DNA of 64,000 bases, taken from contig NZ_CP114887.1 of the NCBI RefSeq assembly GCF_028747805.1, positions 2,101,501-2,165,500 of the forward strand, given 5' to 3'. Positions within the stretch are counted from its first letter, which is position 1. Every line of letters begins with the position of its first letter. The stretch is from Solibacillus daqui. GTDB lineage: Bacteria; Bacillota; Bacilli; Bacillales_A; Planococcaceae. Shown here piece after piece: positions 19,107 through 27,675 of the stretch. The position numbers and the translations under genes are program-made. Below the pieces are notes generated by a model. It saw only the letters and a program-made list of their open reading frames with translations, did no database searches and was not told the origin of the DNA.

Positions 19107-19140
19107 TTATTGAACTAACGGGGGCTTTAATTGAAGATTC
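19107..19140 (+). repeat. Dispersed intergenic repeat (short fragment)
   Basis: TTATTGAACTAACGGGGGCT followed by TTAATTGAAG matches the core of the repeats at 12343, 18464 and 50268. Confidence 0.6.
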
Positions 19141-19188
19141 GCATCCCGAAATAATCACTCTTTATTATAAAAACCAACTAGATAAATG

Positions 19189-19233
19189 AAAAACCAACTA
19201 TTTTGTTCAAAATTTGTTTCAAAACAGTTGGTT
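19189..19233 (-). terminator. Terminator of MarR/flavoprotein operon
   Basis: AACCAACTATTTTG and CAAAACAGTTGGTT form the stem, with T-rich DNA on the minus strand after it. The same hairpin was copied to 2450-2490. Confidence 0.75.
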
Positions 19234-19303
19234 TCTTTCAGTAAAAATCAGCGTTTTCAATTTACTTATTATCGAATTTTATTCAAAAGCTACAGATACT
19301 TTT

Positions 19304-20689
19304 TTAACAACAATTTGTTTTGTTATTATTGCTACTTAAATCTAAGCTACATACACCTGTTTTAGGTAAGTCTAACTCTACTTTACGAGCAGCCTCTAAA
19401 TCACCTGTTAAATACGCTACAATGGAACGCACTTGCTCATAGCCAGTTGCCATTAAGAATGTAGGTGCGCGTCCGTAACTTTTCATACCAACAACGTAGA
19501 AGCCATTTTCAGGATGACGTAATTCTAGTTCACCGTGTGGACGAACAGTTCCACAGCTATGTTCATTTGGATCAATTAAAGGTGCCAATGCTTCAACGCT
19601 TTCAACAGCAGCGTCAATTGATAATCGGATTTCTTTTAGGAAGGAGAAATCTGGGCGACTACCGGTATTAGCAATGATTTCATCTACAGCAGGAAGTTGT
19701 TGTTCGCCGTCTGGACCTTCACCTTTAATGATGATGCCATCGGATGTTTGGGAAAGTTCCTCGATATAAAATGGGGTAAAGGCCTTTACTTTCCTTTCAT
19801 CAACTAAAGCATGAATGCGACTGCCTAATTCGCCACGAGCAGCAAGGGCATCTTTTTCTTCACCACCATAAGCATCTTCTACACGCTTTTTACGTAAAAT
19901 CCATGTAATTTCAACATCTTCAAGTTTATCTAATTCTAAAATGGTATTAATCGCAGAATGACCGCCACCAATAACAGCGATACGTTTGCCTGTATAACGT
20001 TCTTTTAATGAATCCACATTTGGGATGCCATAAAAGATTTTATGAGCAAGTTTTTGTTCAGCAGATGTCCATACGCTGTCAGCATGAACAGGATTCGGAC
20101 TTGCCCACGTGCCAGTCGCATCAATTACGGTACTTGCAATTATTTGTTTTGTTTCACCATTTTGTTCTGTATAAATAACAAATGGTGCCTCATTGCGACG
20201 AGCAGACTTCATTTTATCGTGATTTTTTTTACTTATGCCAAAAACAGTTGTATTTAATGAAATGAATGGCTTGATTTCAGGTACATTCGCTAATGGTTGT
20301 AAATAAGCTTCGCGAATTTCTTGACCAGTTGGCAATCGATCTTCTTGTGGCATTTCCCATCCAGCTTCTAGTAAAAGTTGCTTTGCTGCCTTATCGACAT
20401 TGTACTGCCAAGGTGAGAATAATCGTACATGTTGCCAAGTTTTTATATTGTCGGCTACTTCTGCTCCTTTTTCTAAGACGATAAACGATTCACCGGCAAG
20501 GGCTAAGTGGGCTGCTGCAGCTAATCCAACTGGACCAGCACCAAGTATAGCGACTGGATATTGTTTATTTAATTGAAAAGAAGTTTCATTCTTCGTTTGT
20601 ACAGTTGGCTCGCAGCAAGAAGTAGCAGGTTCTGGACTCGGTGTACAGCAGATTGATGTTTGTGATTTTACATTTAATTTAATTTGCAT
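19304..20689 (-). CDS. Cysteine-rich FAD-dependent pyridine nucleotide oxidoreductase of the arsenic island
   Basis: 461-residue flavoprotein with two Rossmann folds: VAILGAGPVGLAAAAHLA (FAD, about residues 46-63) and IAVIGGGHSAINTILELD (NADPH, about 227-244), plus an ATGTW motif. It resembles flavin monooxygenases. Unusual features are cysteine pairs at both ends, SICCTPSPEPATSCCEP near the N-terminus and KTNCC at the extreme C-terminus, plus VCSLD; these could bind As(III). It lies 76 bases downstream of a MarR gene that also has CC pairs, next to ars genes. A role in oxidising or sensing organic arsenicals is inference. A decayed copy of its 3' end lies at 2418-2889. Confidence 0.85.
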   Translation of the reverse strand: MQIKLNVKSQTSICCTPSPEPATSCCEPTVQTKNETSFQLNKQYPVAILGAGPVGLAAAAHLALAGESFIVLEKGAEVADNIKTWQHVRLFSPWQYNVDKAAKQLLLEAGWEMPQEDRLPTGQEIREAYLQPLANVPEIKPFISLNTTVFGISKKNHDKMKSARRNEAPFVIYTEQNGETKQIIASTVIDATGTWASPNPVHADSVWTSAEQKLAHKIFYGIPNVDSLKERYTGKRIAVIGGGHSAINTILELDKLEDVEITWILRKKRVEDAYGGEEKDALAARGELGSRIHALVDERKVKAFTPFYIEELSQTSDGIIIKGEGPDGEQQLPAVDEIIANTGSRPDFSFLKEIRLSIDAAVESVEALAPLIDPNEHSCGTVRPHGELELRHPENGFYVVGMKSYGRAPTFLMATGYEQVRSIVAYLTGDLEAARKVELDLPKTGVCSLDLSSNNNKTNCC

Positions 20690-20722
20690 TTAAAAATCCT
20701 CCATTAAGTAATTTTAGTTGTA

Positions 20723-20732
20723 ACTTGCAAGT
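20723..20732. promoter_or_regulatory. Palindrome between MarR and flavoprotein genes
   Basis: ACTTGCAAGT is a perfect ten-base palindrome, extended imperfectly on both sides. A related spaced motif (ACTTG, then CAACT) occurs upstream of the MarR gene at about 21245-21262. Candidate operator for the MarR protein. Confidence 0.4.
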
Positions 20733-20765
20733 AATGATCAAAATGAAAAGCAAGATTTCTCCTGC

Positions 20766-21212
20766 TTAATAGATAGGGGTACAGCATACAGTCGACTTCG
20801 ACATCGCTTCGTTTAATAATTGGATTGAGCGAAGTACTGTTTCTTTTTCGAAATCATTCATATGTGAGAAGACTTCCTCTAAGTATGCATTCATTGATTC
20901 GTCGATCGTTGTAGCAACAAATTTCCCTTGTGTTGTTAATTTTAAAATGGAAACGCGTTTGTCTTGTGTAGACGGTATTTTTTTTACTAAATCCATCTTA
21001 ATTAGTGTTTGAATTTGTCTACTAAAGGTCGTGATATCCATTGCAAGTATCTCGGCAATTTGTAGCATAGATGGATTCGTTTGTTTATCAATTTCATAGA
21101 GGATATGGCTCTGTGTTGTAGAAATTTCAAAAGTACCTATAGAACAGCAATTTTTATTTAATAATCCAAATCTCCTCGTTAATACGTGGAAGATTTCACG
21201 ATTGTTTTCCAT
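20766..21212 (-). CDS. MarR family regulator with cysteine pairs
   Basis: 148-residue winged-helix regulator. The helix-turn-helix is in LQIAEILAMDITTFSRQIQT, with the wing around STQDKRVSILKLT, as in MarR proteins. Cysteine pairs occur near the N-terminus (NKNCCSIG) and at the C-terminus (TVCCTPIY), suggesting a thiophilic ligand such as As(III). ATG at 21212 follows AGAGGTGATGGA on the minus strand; the longer frame to 21287 runs into the promoter region. It is upstream of the cysteine-rich flavoprotein and probably regulates it. Confidence 0.85.
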   Translation of the reverse strand: MENNREIFHVLTRRFGLLNKNCCSIGTFEISTTQSHILYEIDKQTNPSMLQIAEILAMDITTFSRQIQTLIKMDLVKKIPSTQDKRVSILKLTTQGKFVATTIDESMNAYLEEVFSHMNDFEKETVLRSIQLLNEAMSKSTVCCTPIY

Positions 21213-21306
21213 TCCATCACCTCTAGGTACAGTAAAACATAAATACTTGTAAAATGCAACTTTATTGTTTAATATTTTAATTATCACTTATTTGGAGGTT
21301 AATCCT

Positions 21307-21795
21307 ATGGCTATTAAAGTTCGAATTGTTACAAGTGAAGATTGGCTAGACGTAAAGCGAATTTATGAAGCAGGGATAGAAACAAAAATTGCTACATTCG
21401 AATTAAAGGCTCCAGAAACTTATGAAGAATGGTTTGGTCAAGCAAATCCTAATTGTTCATTTGTTGCATATGAAGAAAATCAAATTTGGGGTTGGTGTAA
21501 ATTATCGCCTGTTTCAAAAAGAATCGTATATAAAGGAGTAGGCGAAGTAAGTATTTATATTGCTCCACATGGTAAAGGGAAGGGAATCGGCGATTTGTTG
21601 CTAAAGCATTTAATTGTAGCTTCTGAAAAGGAAGGTTTTTGGACGCTGGAATCCAAAATCTTTAAAGAGAATGTCGCTAGCCTCAATTTACATAAAAAGA
21701 ATGGCTTTCGTATCGTAGGGGTTCGAGAAAAGATTGCTCAATTAGATGGGATATGGAAGGATAATGTGTTATTAGAAAGAAGGAAGACTTTATAG
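21307..21795 (+). CDS. GNAT acetyltransferase, ArsN1/PAT-like
   Basis: 162-residue N-acetyltransferase. IYEAGIETKIATFELKAPET resembles phosphinothricin and arsinothricin acetyltransferases (ArsN1), and the acetyl-CoA loop is VSIYIAPHGKGKGIGDLLL, with NLHKKNGFRIVGV later. ArsN1 inactivates the antibiotic arsinothricin by acetylating its amino group, which would fit the arsenic island. The start ATG follows TGGAGGTT; an upstream in-frame codon at 21265 is not supported. It is divergent from the MarR gene and could share its regulation. Confidence 0.82.
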   Translation: MAIKVRIVTSEDWLDVKRIYEAGIETKIATFELKAPETYEEWFGQANPNCSFVAYEENQIWGWCKLSPVSKRIVYKGVGEVSIYIAPHGKGKGIGDLLLKHLIVASEKEGFWTLESKIFKENVASLNLHKKNGFRIVGVREKIAQLDGIWKDNVLLERRKTL

Positions 21796-21956
21796 TGTTA
21801 ATTAATATAGTTCTTAACTAAATTGGATTTTCATCAAGTTACTGGACACATTCCGCATAAGTTTTGTTCTGAAGTCAACATACCGAACAGCCCTTAAACT
21901 TGAAAAGAGCATTTCCGAGGAGTATCTGAAAAATATAAAAGCCAAGGGGGATTAAT

Positions 21957-23009
21957 ATGAAAGAAATACTTGATACAATTGTTATTGGAGGGGGCCAGGC
22001 TGGGCTTGCTGCGGGTTATCATTTACGTAAGAAGGGGCTACATTTTCTGATATTGGAGGCAAGTGATCAGTTTGGTGGATCTTGGTCAAGTTATTACGAC
22101 AGTCTTAAATTGTTTTCGCCAGCAGGCTTTTCCTCTATGCCGGGTATGAAGTTCCCTGGAAATCAAAATAGGTATCCACACCGAGATGAAGTTATTCGAT
22201 ATTTACTGGATTATAAATTAAAGTTTGATTTGCCAGTTCTAATTAATCAGCGAGTAGATTTGATTGAAAAAGACGAGGAAGGATTTGTGGTTCGAACTAA
22301 GACGGGAGAAATATTTAAAGCTCAAACAATTATTAATGCTACTGGCTCATTTAACAATCCATTCATACCAAAAATAGCAGGGATGGAGGAGTTTCAGGGA
22401 AATACACTCCATTCTTCACAATATCGAAATTCGAAACCATTTCATAACCAAAGAATAATCATTGTAGGTGGTGGTAATTCTGCTGTGCAGATTGCAGTTG
22501 AATTGGCTGAGGTAACTCGAACATCTTTAGCTGTACGCCAACCGATCAAGTTTGTGAAACAACATATTGGGAGATTAGATTTACATTTTTGGATAAAACT
22601 AATTGGTTTTGATAACTTTCCATTCTGGCGATTCGGGAAAACTGCGCCGAGTTCAAATGCAGTAATTGATACCAATCGATTCAAAGATCGAATAACTGCA
22701 GGAAATCCAAATCAACAAACAATGTTTATATCTTTTTATGAAAGAGGCGTTATTTGGCCAAACGGGGATAAAGAACACGTGGATACCGTAATCTTTGCGA
22801 CAGGGTTTAAACCTAACGCTCCATATCTTAAATCGTTAGGTGCGCTTGATAAGGAAGGTAGGCCTTTACATAGGGCTGGTATTAGCAACGTTTCCGGTAT
22901 TTATTTTGTTGGACTGGAAGGTCAGCGATCCTTTGCTTCTGCTACTCTAAGGGGAGTGGGACAAGATGCAAGGTTTGTTGTGAATAAAATATTGAAATAT
23001 CTTAAGTAG
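21957..23009 (+). CDS. arsO: ArsO/CzcO-like flavin-dependent monooxygenase
   Basis: 350-residue flavoprotein. The FAD motif is TIVIGGGQAGLAAGYHLRKK at the N-terminus and the NADPH motif IIIVGGGNSAVQIAVELAE near residue 166; FGGSWSSYYDSLKLFSP and the late ATGFKPN are typical of ArsO/CzcO proteins seen in ars operons. It probably hydroxylates or oxidises an arsenic or other small substrate; the exact reaction is not settled for the family. AAGGGGGAT precedes the ATG. It is transcribed on its own, 160 bases after the GNAT gene. Confidence 0.85.
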   Translation: MKEILDTIVIGGGQAGLAAGYHLRKKGLHFLILEASDQFGGSWSSYYDSLKLFSPAGFSSMPGMKFPGNQNRYPHRDEVIRYLLDYKLKFDLPVLINQRVDLIEKDEEGFVVRTKTGEIFKAQTIINATGSFNNPFIPKIAGMEEFQGNTLHSSQYRNSKPFHNQRIIIVGGGNSAVQIAVELAEVTRTSLAVRQPIKFVKQHIGRLDLHFWIKLIGFDNFPFWRFGKTAPSSNAVIDTNRFKDRITAGNPNQQTMFISFYERGVIWPNGDKEHVDTVIFATGFKPNAPYLKSLGALDKEGRPLHRAGISNVSGIYFVGLEGQRSFASATLRGVGQDARFVVNKILKYLK

Positions 23010-23259
23010 TGGTTTTTGATAAGCTTTCAAGTAGGTAGACAGAATAAAAATAAAATCGGTTTATTAATTGGGAAGTTTAGCTGTTCTGTCATTAATGGGT
23101 ATTGATAGTATTAGATACCATTTACTTTTACCGTTTCAGCCAAATTTAAGCAGATAGTATTGGCTTTAGCATTGGCTAATTTAGTTGGGGTAAATTCAAA
23201 CGGTTATAAATGAGTGGAATAATCGTTATCAAGTTTGGTACTAGTAAGCTACGACGTAT

Positions 23260-23372
23260 TTTATAATAAGAAACTTTTTCGATTAATTTTAGTAATCTTA
23301 AGGAATTGATTATTACAAGTAATGCTGCACCTGTATCACTTAATACCGCCATCCACAACGTTAACCAGCCTA
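23260..23372 (-). pseudogene. Heavy-metal P-type ATPase C-terminal remnant
   Basis: The minus strand reads GWLTLWMAVLSDTGAALLVI followed by INSLRLLK, the last transmembrane helix and end of CadA/ZntA-type metal ATPases. No other part of the ATPase is present. It overlaps the upstream region of the next plus-strand gene. The rest of 23010-23394 is AT-rich and shows nothing convincing. Confidence 0.7.
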
Positions 23373-23394
23373 AAGAAAGAAGGAGAGAAGAAGT

Positions 23395-24000
23395 ATGACT
23401 TTAGTGAGTATATTATCATTATTACTATTTGTAATATTTTTATCATCTTATATTTCAAAGCTAATCATCATGAACAAGAAATCCGGAATTAAGGCACTAG
23501 TTTTGGCAAAAGGAAATAAGGGGAAAACCATTAATTTCTCTGAGTCCTTAGTTCGTACTACTACATTTTTGTGGGGAGCCACTTGGTTACTTGAATCAAT
23601 ATTCAGTAATTGGCTTGATGATTTTTTACCTAATCTATTCACTAATAATATCATCAACTATTTAGGATTATTAATTATTTTGATAGGTTTAATTTTCTTT
23701 GTATCTTCAATGATTACAATGAAAAATTCTTGGAGAGTTGGTATCGACAAAGACACAAAAACTCAACTCATAACAAATGGTTTGTATAAATACAGTAGGA
23801 ATCCTGCTTTTGTAGGATTTGATTTAATGTTCATGGGGTTATTCATAACATTCCCAAATATTGTGACACTTTTTATTTGTTTGATAAATATTTTAGCTAT
23901 ACACAACCTCATCTTACAAGAAGAAAAACATTTAGAGAATACAATTCAAGAAGATTATCTCTTTTATAAATATAATACTCCGAGATATTTAATCTTCTAA
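23395..24000 (+). CDS. Isoprenylcysteine carboxyl methyltransferase-like (ICMT/PEMT fold) membrane protein
   Basis: 201-residue membrane protein with about five helices. The C-terminal part has LITNGLYKYSRNPAFVGFDL and then EEKHLE, the conserved core of ICMT/PEMT-type methyltransferases that use S-adenosylmethionine. In bacteria the substrate is usually unknown; lipids or metals are possible. AAGGAGAGAAG precedes the ATG. It ends the arsenic island, close to a metal ATPase remnant, and has its own terminator. Confidence 0.8.
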   Translation: MTLVSILSLLLFVIFLSSYISKLIIMNKKSGIKALVLAKGNKGKTINFSESLVRTTTFLWGATWLLESIFSNWLDDFLPNLFTNNIINYLGLLIILIGLIFFVSSMITMKNSWRVGIDKDTKTQLITNGLYKYSRNPAFVGFDLMFMGLFITFPNIVTLFICLINILAIHNLILQEEKHLENTIQEDYLFYKYNTPRYLIF

Positions 24001-24023
24001 AAAAAGATTTGAATTACACATAT

Positions 24024-24056
24024 AAACACAGTAATTTTAATTGCTGTGTTTTTTTC
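24024..24056 (+). terminator. Terminator after ICMT-like gene
   Basis: AACACAG and CTGTGTT pair, extended by AATT pairs, followed by seven T. The remaining 24057-24429 has no recognised element. Confidence 0.75.
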
Positions 24057-24429
24057 ACTAGAATGAAGTCTTTCTTAACAACCCCAAAAGTAGGGAAGAT
24101 GGGTCCTGTAATTGATATGACGCCAGAAAGGAATTAGTTATTAATGAACAATATGTAATCAAATTTATGAAATAGCAAATTTTGATTTTATTTTACTCGA
24201 AAAACTTTAAATGTTTTCCTTCCTGTCTAAAAGAAGGAAAAGTAGAAAGTTAAACTTTCTTGTCCTTTTACATTTTTACAAGGGAATTTAATGGATAACC
24301 CCTTTATGGAATTTAAGAATAGGGACACGGTCATAATATATATTATAGGAAGTTATGTATCATCTCAAAAGTATACTTAAAACAGTGAGACGAAACACGA
24401 AAAATTCAATAGATCTGTAAAATGCATTC

Positions 24430-24464
24430 AAAAAAATCCTATGCTACTTTTTCACATAGGATTT
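24430..24464 (-). terminator. Terminator of transglutaminase-like gene
   Basis: AAATCCTATG and CATAGGATTT form a ten-base stem, with seven T following on the minus strand. Confidence 0.75.
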
Positions 24465-24475
24465 CCATTACATTA

Positions 24476-25993
24476 TTATCTCTTAAATTGCACATGTAAA
24501 CTTCGATTTACTTCAAGTATCACGGTATGTTCCTTTACAACTAATTGTTCAGCAAAATGCTTTTGTAATGCTGGTAAATCGTTTGCAACGAGCTGTATTG
24601 GTACTATTAATTTTGCTGCTTGTTCAAATTGGACTTGCTTTCGATTCGCAGTCATTTGCAACTGGATCCCTTTATCTAGCTCTAATGATACTGTTAATTG
24701 CTTCACTGGTTCATTTATGAATAATGCCACACCATCCGCGCTTTTTAGTGCAACAAGTGTCTCTGAAGTCTCATTATATGTTGCTAGCCAGCTATCACCA
24801 AACGACATCATCGTAACTTCCGTATAACGCTTTTCATCCCATTCATTCACAGTAATCGCTTCCGCATCAATCGTTTGTGAAGTATGCTCAAGTTCAATAT
24901 GTTTCGTTTTATCGTTATCATACGTAACAACAACTTGATTCAAATCTCTAGCAATTGACTTAACCTTATCCGCGCTCAGTTTCGTTATTTCTGCGGTCTC
25001 AATATGATACGAATATAAAGTTTCTCCATCCGAGTAATTACTCACATACACAATTCCATTCGCAAATGTACATTGCTGCACACGAATGTCAGCAAGTTTC
25101 CTAGCCTTTAACGTTTTTAGGGACATCGCCGTTAAACAAGCCGTTTTCGGATGCGGATAAATAAGTTCATCACCCACAATACATGCATCATACAATTGAT
25201 GTAGCATATGAAAATGATCACTTGTACATGGCGGATACAAATCCAAATCCCATTGATGATTGTTTGCGATTTGATCATCCGTCAATAAAAAATAGCAATA
25301 CCTAATTTCATGATGCTCATACGCATGGCCAATATCATCCCACGTCACATCCACATGATACCAATCCCCATCAAGTTGCACCATATTCCAAGCATGACCG
25401 GCATCTCCTTCCCCGTCTGCCTTCCCTATTACGTAATAACAAGGAATATCGAGCATATGCATCATTTTTTCAAATAATAACGCATATGCCATACAAACAC
25501 CGCGCTTTTCCGCCATAAACGTAGACACAGCAAATGGCGAACCTTTTGTGTGCATTTCATAGCTATAGGTACGCACAATATAATCATGCACAGCTACAAT
25601 CTTTTGTAACGTAGACATCGCTGGTGTTGTAATCTGCGCAAGTACCTCAGTAATTTCTGCAAGCATGTCCTTTTCCTGCGTTCGATTCATGCGATAACTA
25701 AGCGTGAAATCCACTTTCACACGATTTTTAGACAAACTCCGGTAACGATAGCTCCGATTGGCACAATGCTGCGTGTAAAATGCCTTATACAAATGACTTT
25801 GCTCAAACGCGTCGTCTAAAATTTCATGCAAAGGCTTTGGTAAATGGCCATTAATCGTTAACGAAAACTGCTTATCCAAGCGCTCCATATGCATCGTTAA
25901 CACTGCTAACAGCTCTTCATATGTAATCGTTGAAGATTTAATCGAACCACCTTTTGCTTTAAAATCTTCATAACTTTTAAAATAACTTTTCAT
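24476..25993 (-). CDS. Transglutaminase-like domain protein
   Basis: 505-residue cytosolic-looking protein. A transglutaminase/protease-like core occupies about residues 130-240: KIVAVHDYIVRTYSY, then RGVCMAYALLFEKMM with the catalytic cysteine, DAGHAWNMVQL with histidine and WYHVDVTWDD with aspartate, so the Cys-His-Asp triad is intact. The C-terminal half (about 260 residues) is beta-rich and unassigned, perhaps a repeat-type propeller. ATG at 25993 follows GAGGATG; TTG at 26008 is less likely. It is monocistronic; partner and substrate are unknown. Such proteins may be peptidases rather than cross-linkers. Confidence 0.82.
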   Translation of the reverse strand: MKSYFKSYEDFKAKGGSIKSSTITYEELLAVLTMHMERLDKQFSLTINGHLPKPLHEILDDAFEQSHLYKAFYTQHCANRSYRYRSLSKNRVKVDFTLSYRMNRTQEKDMLAEITEVLAQITTPAMSTLQKIVAVHDYIVRTYSYEMHTKGSPFAVSTFMAEKRGVCMAYALLFEKMMHMLDIPCYYVIGKADGEGDAGHAWNMVQLDGDWYHVDVTWDDIGHAYEHHEIRYCYFLLTDDQIANNHQWDLDLYPPCTSDHFHMLHQLYDACIVGDELIYPHPKTACLTAMSLKTLKARKLADIRVQQCTFANGIVYVSNYSDGETLYSYHIETAEITKLSADKVKSIARDLNQVVVTYDNDKTKHIELEHTSQTIDAEAITVNEWDEKRYTEVTMMSFGDSWLATYNETSETLVALKSADGVALFINEPVKQLTVSLELDKGIQLQMTANRKQVQFEQAAKLIVPIQLVANDLPALQKHFAEQLVVKEHTVILEVNRSLHVQFKR

Positions 25994-26112
25994 AACAAGC
26001 ATCCTCAAATCATTTTCATTTCAATGATATATAGTTTAACAAAATTTTAAGTAGTTGTTTAAATATAAAATACTATGATAAAAACGGTAATGCATTTATT
26101 CCGTTTTAATAT

Positions 26113-26146
26113 CAAAAAAGCTCCCTCTTTAATTAGAGGGGGCTTT
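26113..26146 (-). terminator. Terminator overlapping a stop codon
   Basis: AGCTCCCTCTTT and AGAGGGGGCT form a G-C-rich stem with a four-base AATT loop, followed on the minus strand by T. The stop codon of the gene ending at 26129 lies in the hairpin. Confidence 0.7.
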
Positions 26147-26626
26147 TTCCATAATCTCAACAAGTTTATTATAAATGCTTAAATCTTTTGTTATATATTT
26201 TGAATCACTAAAATCAGCTCTTATTAAAACTTCATCTTTATTTTTTTGCAATGAAAATTGAAACTCTAAATCATAGCTCATTGTGTAACCGTTATTACTT
26301 AAAGTTGTCTCATAAGATTGGTCATCTTTAAATTTTTTGTTTGTTTTCTTTACTTTAGTAGTAGCGAATACATCTAAAATCGCTTGTGCATCTGATTCTG
26401 ATAATCTTACAAGTCTATCTTCATCTGGATTCCAGTTCATTTTTAGAATATACCCTGAAACAAAACTTTCTGCTAAAAATGGCTTATCTTCTTCAAAAGA
26501 AGTTGAGTTTTCAGCAACTTCTATAAGTGTTGTTTCTTCTGAACTAAATTTACCATAGATAATATAAGCTATTAAAAATAAGGCGACAATTAATACTATG
26601 CTTATAGTCCATGTTTTTTTATTAAT
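26129..26626 (-). CDS. Membrane-anchored protein of unknown function, probable ATT start
   Basis: The frame runs back from 26129 to a TAA at 26645 without any ATG, GTG or TTG near a ribosome site. ATT at 26626 lies seven bases after GGAGG and is followed by KKTWTISIVLIVALFLIAYI, a signal-anchor, so the gene most likely starts there (165 residues). The remainder includes DESDAQAILD-like SESDAQAILDVFATTKVKK and a beta-rich end. It follows the 26645 gene by 18 bases, and both have the same build (N-terminal anchor, about 130-residue extracellular domain), so they may be related partners. An internal ATG at 26440 would lose the anchor. Confidence 0.65.
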   Translation of the reverse strand: MNKKTWTISIVLIVALFLIAYIIYGKFSSEETTLIEVAENSTSFEEDKPFLAESFVSGYILKMNWNPDEDRLVRLSESDAQAILDVFATTKVKKTNKKFKDDQSYETTLSNNGYTMSYDLEFQFSLQKNKDEVLIRADFSDSKYITKDLSIYNKLVEIMEKAPSN

Positions 26627-26644
26627 ACTAATTCCTCCATCCCG

Positions 26645-27187
26645 TTAAGGAGCTTGCTTTCTCAATTCTTCAATTATGTTATAAAGTTCTTCACCTTGCA
26701 CAAGGTATATTTCTGCTAACTTCATATCATCTTTCACAATGCTTACATCTAAAAAAATTTTTTGAGTGTTTTTATCTCTACCTATATCAAAAAAGATGGT
26801 CTCTGCATACTTCGATTTCAATTCAACAAAATATAAATTACGTAAATCTAAAGCGCCTATATCTGCTCTTTCCATACCTCTTACTGAGGTGTTTTCTAAT
26901 TGCGTTAAGATATCCAATATATCATCTTTCGAAAGTTCAAATTCTTTGTTTTCTGTAGAACCTTCCGAATAAAAGTCAATACGTCCAGTAGTGTACAAGT
27001 CTTTTGAATAATCCGAAACAGCTATTTCAAATACTTTATTTCCAGTTGTTTCAGTATATTTAACGAAATCTACATATGTCATATAACCTTTAAAAATAAC
27101 AATTATTGCTACCCCAGTTAAAATCCAACGCCAGTTTTCTTTTTTACGCTCTTTTTCCCAATTATCCCAATCATCTACCTTCTTCAA
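26645..27187 (-). CDS. Membrane-anchored protein of unknown function
   Basis: 180-residue protein starting at a TTG three bases after AAGGGGTGG plus a short spacer. A charged cytoplasmic start (KKVDDWDNWEKERKK) is followed by one membrane segment (WILTGVAIIVIFKGYMTYV) and an extracellular domain with DILDILTQLENTSVRGMERA and a C-terminal GEELYNIIEELRKQ. Family not recognised. It is the first gene of a two-gene operon with the 26129 gene. Confidence 0.72.
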   Translation of the reverse strand: MKKVDDWDNWEKERKKENWRWILTGVAIIVIFKGYMTYVDFVKYTETTGNKVFEIAVSDYSKDLYTTGRIDFYSEGSTENKEFELSKDDILDILTQLENTSVRGMERADIGALDLRNLYFVELKSKYAETIFFDIGRDKNTQKIFLDVSIVKDDMKLAEIYLVQGEELYNIIEELRKQAP

Positions 27188-27610
27188 ACAACCACCCCTT
27201 ATATAAAGTATATAATCCTGTAAATAAAAGGTAAATACATACTTTTTAAATAAAAAACAATGAATTCTATATACATAAATAGTTGACATAACAACCAAAG
27301 ACGGGATTTTCAGATTGATGTGAGACCTTGGTAACTTTGAATTTCTTGCATCAATCTCTCCATACATACCATGCAACCTCTATACATTGCCTTTATACCA
27401 AGGGTTCGCCACTTTAAGAACCCAAAAAACTGCATAAATCATTAGCTATTCCACTTATTTAAAAAATCCCAAATCGCTTCATTTACCACTGTTTTCTTAG
27501 ATAGATCCATATGAATACTTAAAGGTGAAAGTCCTTATAAAATATTTCTGTTCTCAGACGTTTTAAGCGCTTCATATTCAGTGAATTCTGTTCAATTTCC
27601 ACTTTAAACT

Positions 27611-27649
27611 AAAAAACCCCTTAATTCGATAATACGTATTAAGAGGTTT
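27611..27649 (-). terminator. Terminator of chrA
   Basis: AAACCCCTTAAT and ATTAAGAGGTTT form the stem, with six T on the minus strand. The gap 27188-27610 shows no gene. Confidence 0.75.
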
Positions 27650-27675
27650 GCGAATCCTATTCAACTATTTAATAA

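Noticed and set aside
19465..19671. Plus-strand ORF of 68 codons
   Set aside because: Antisense to the C-terminal part of the flavoprotein gene, with no ribosome site.
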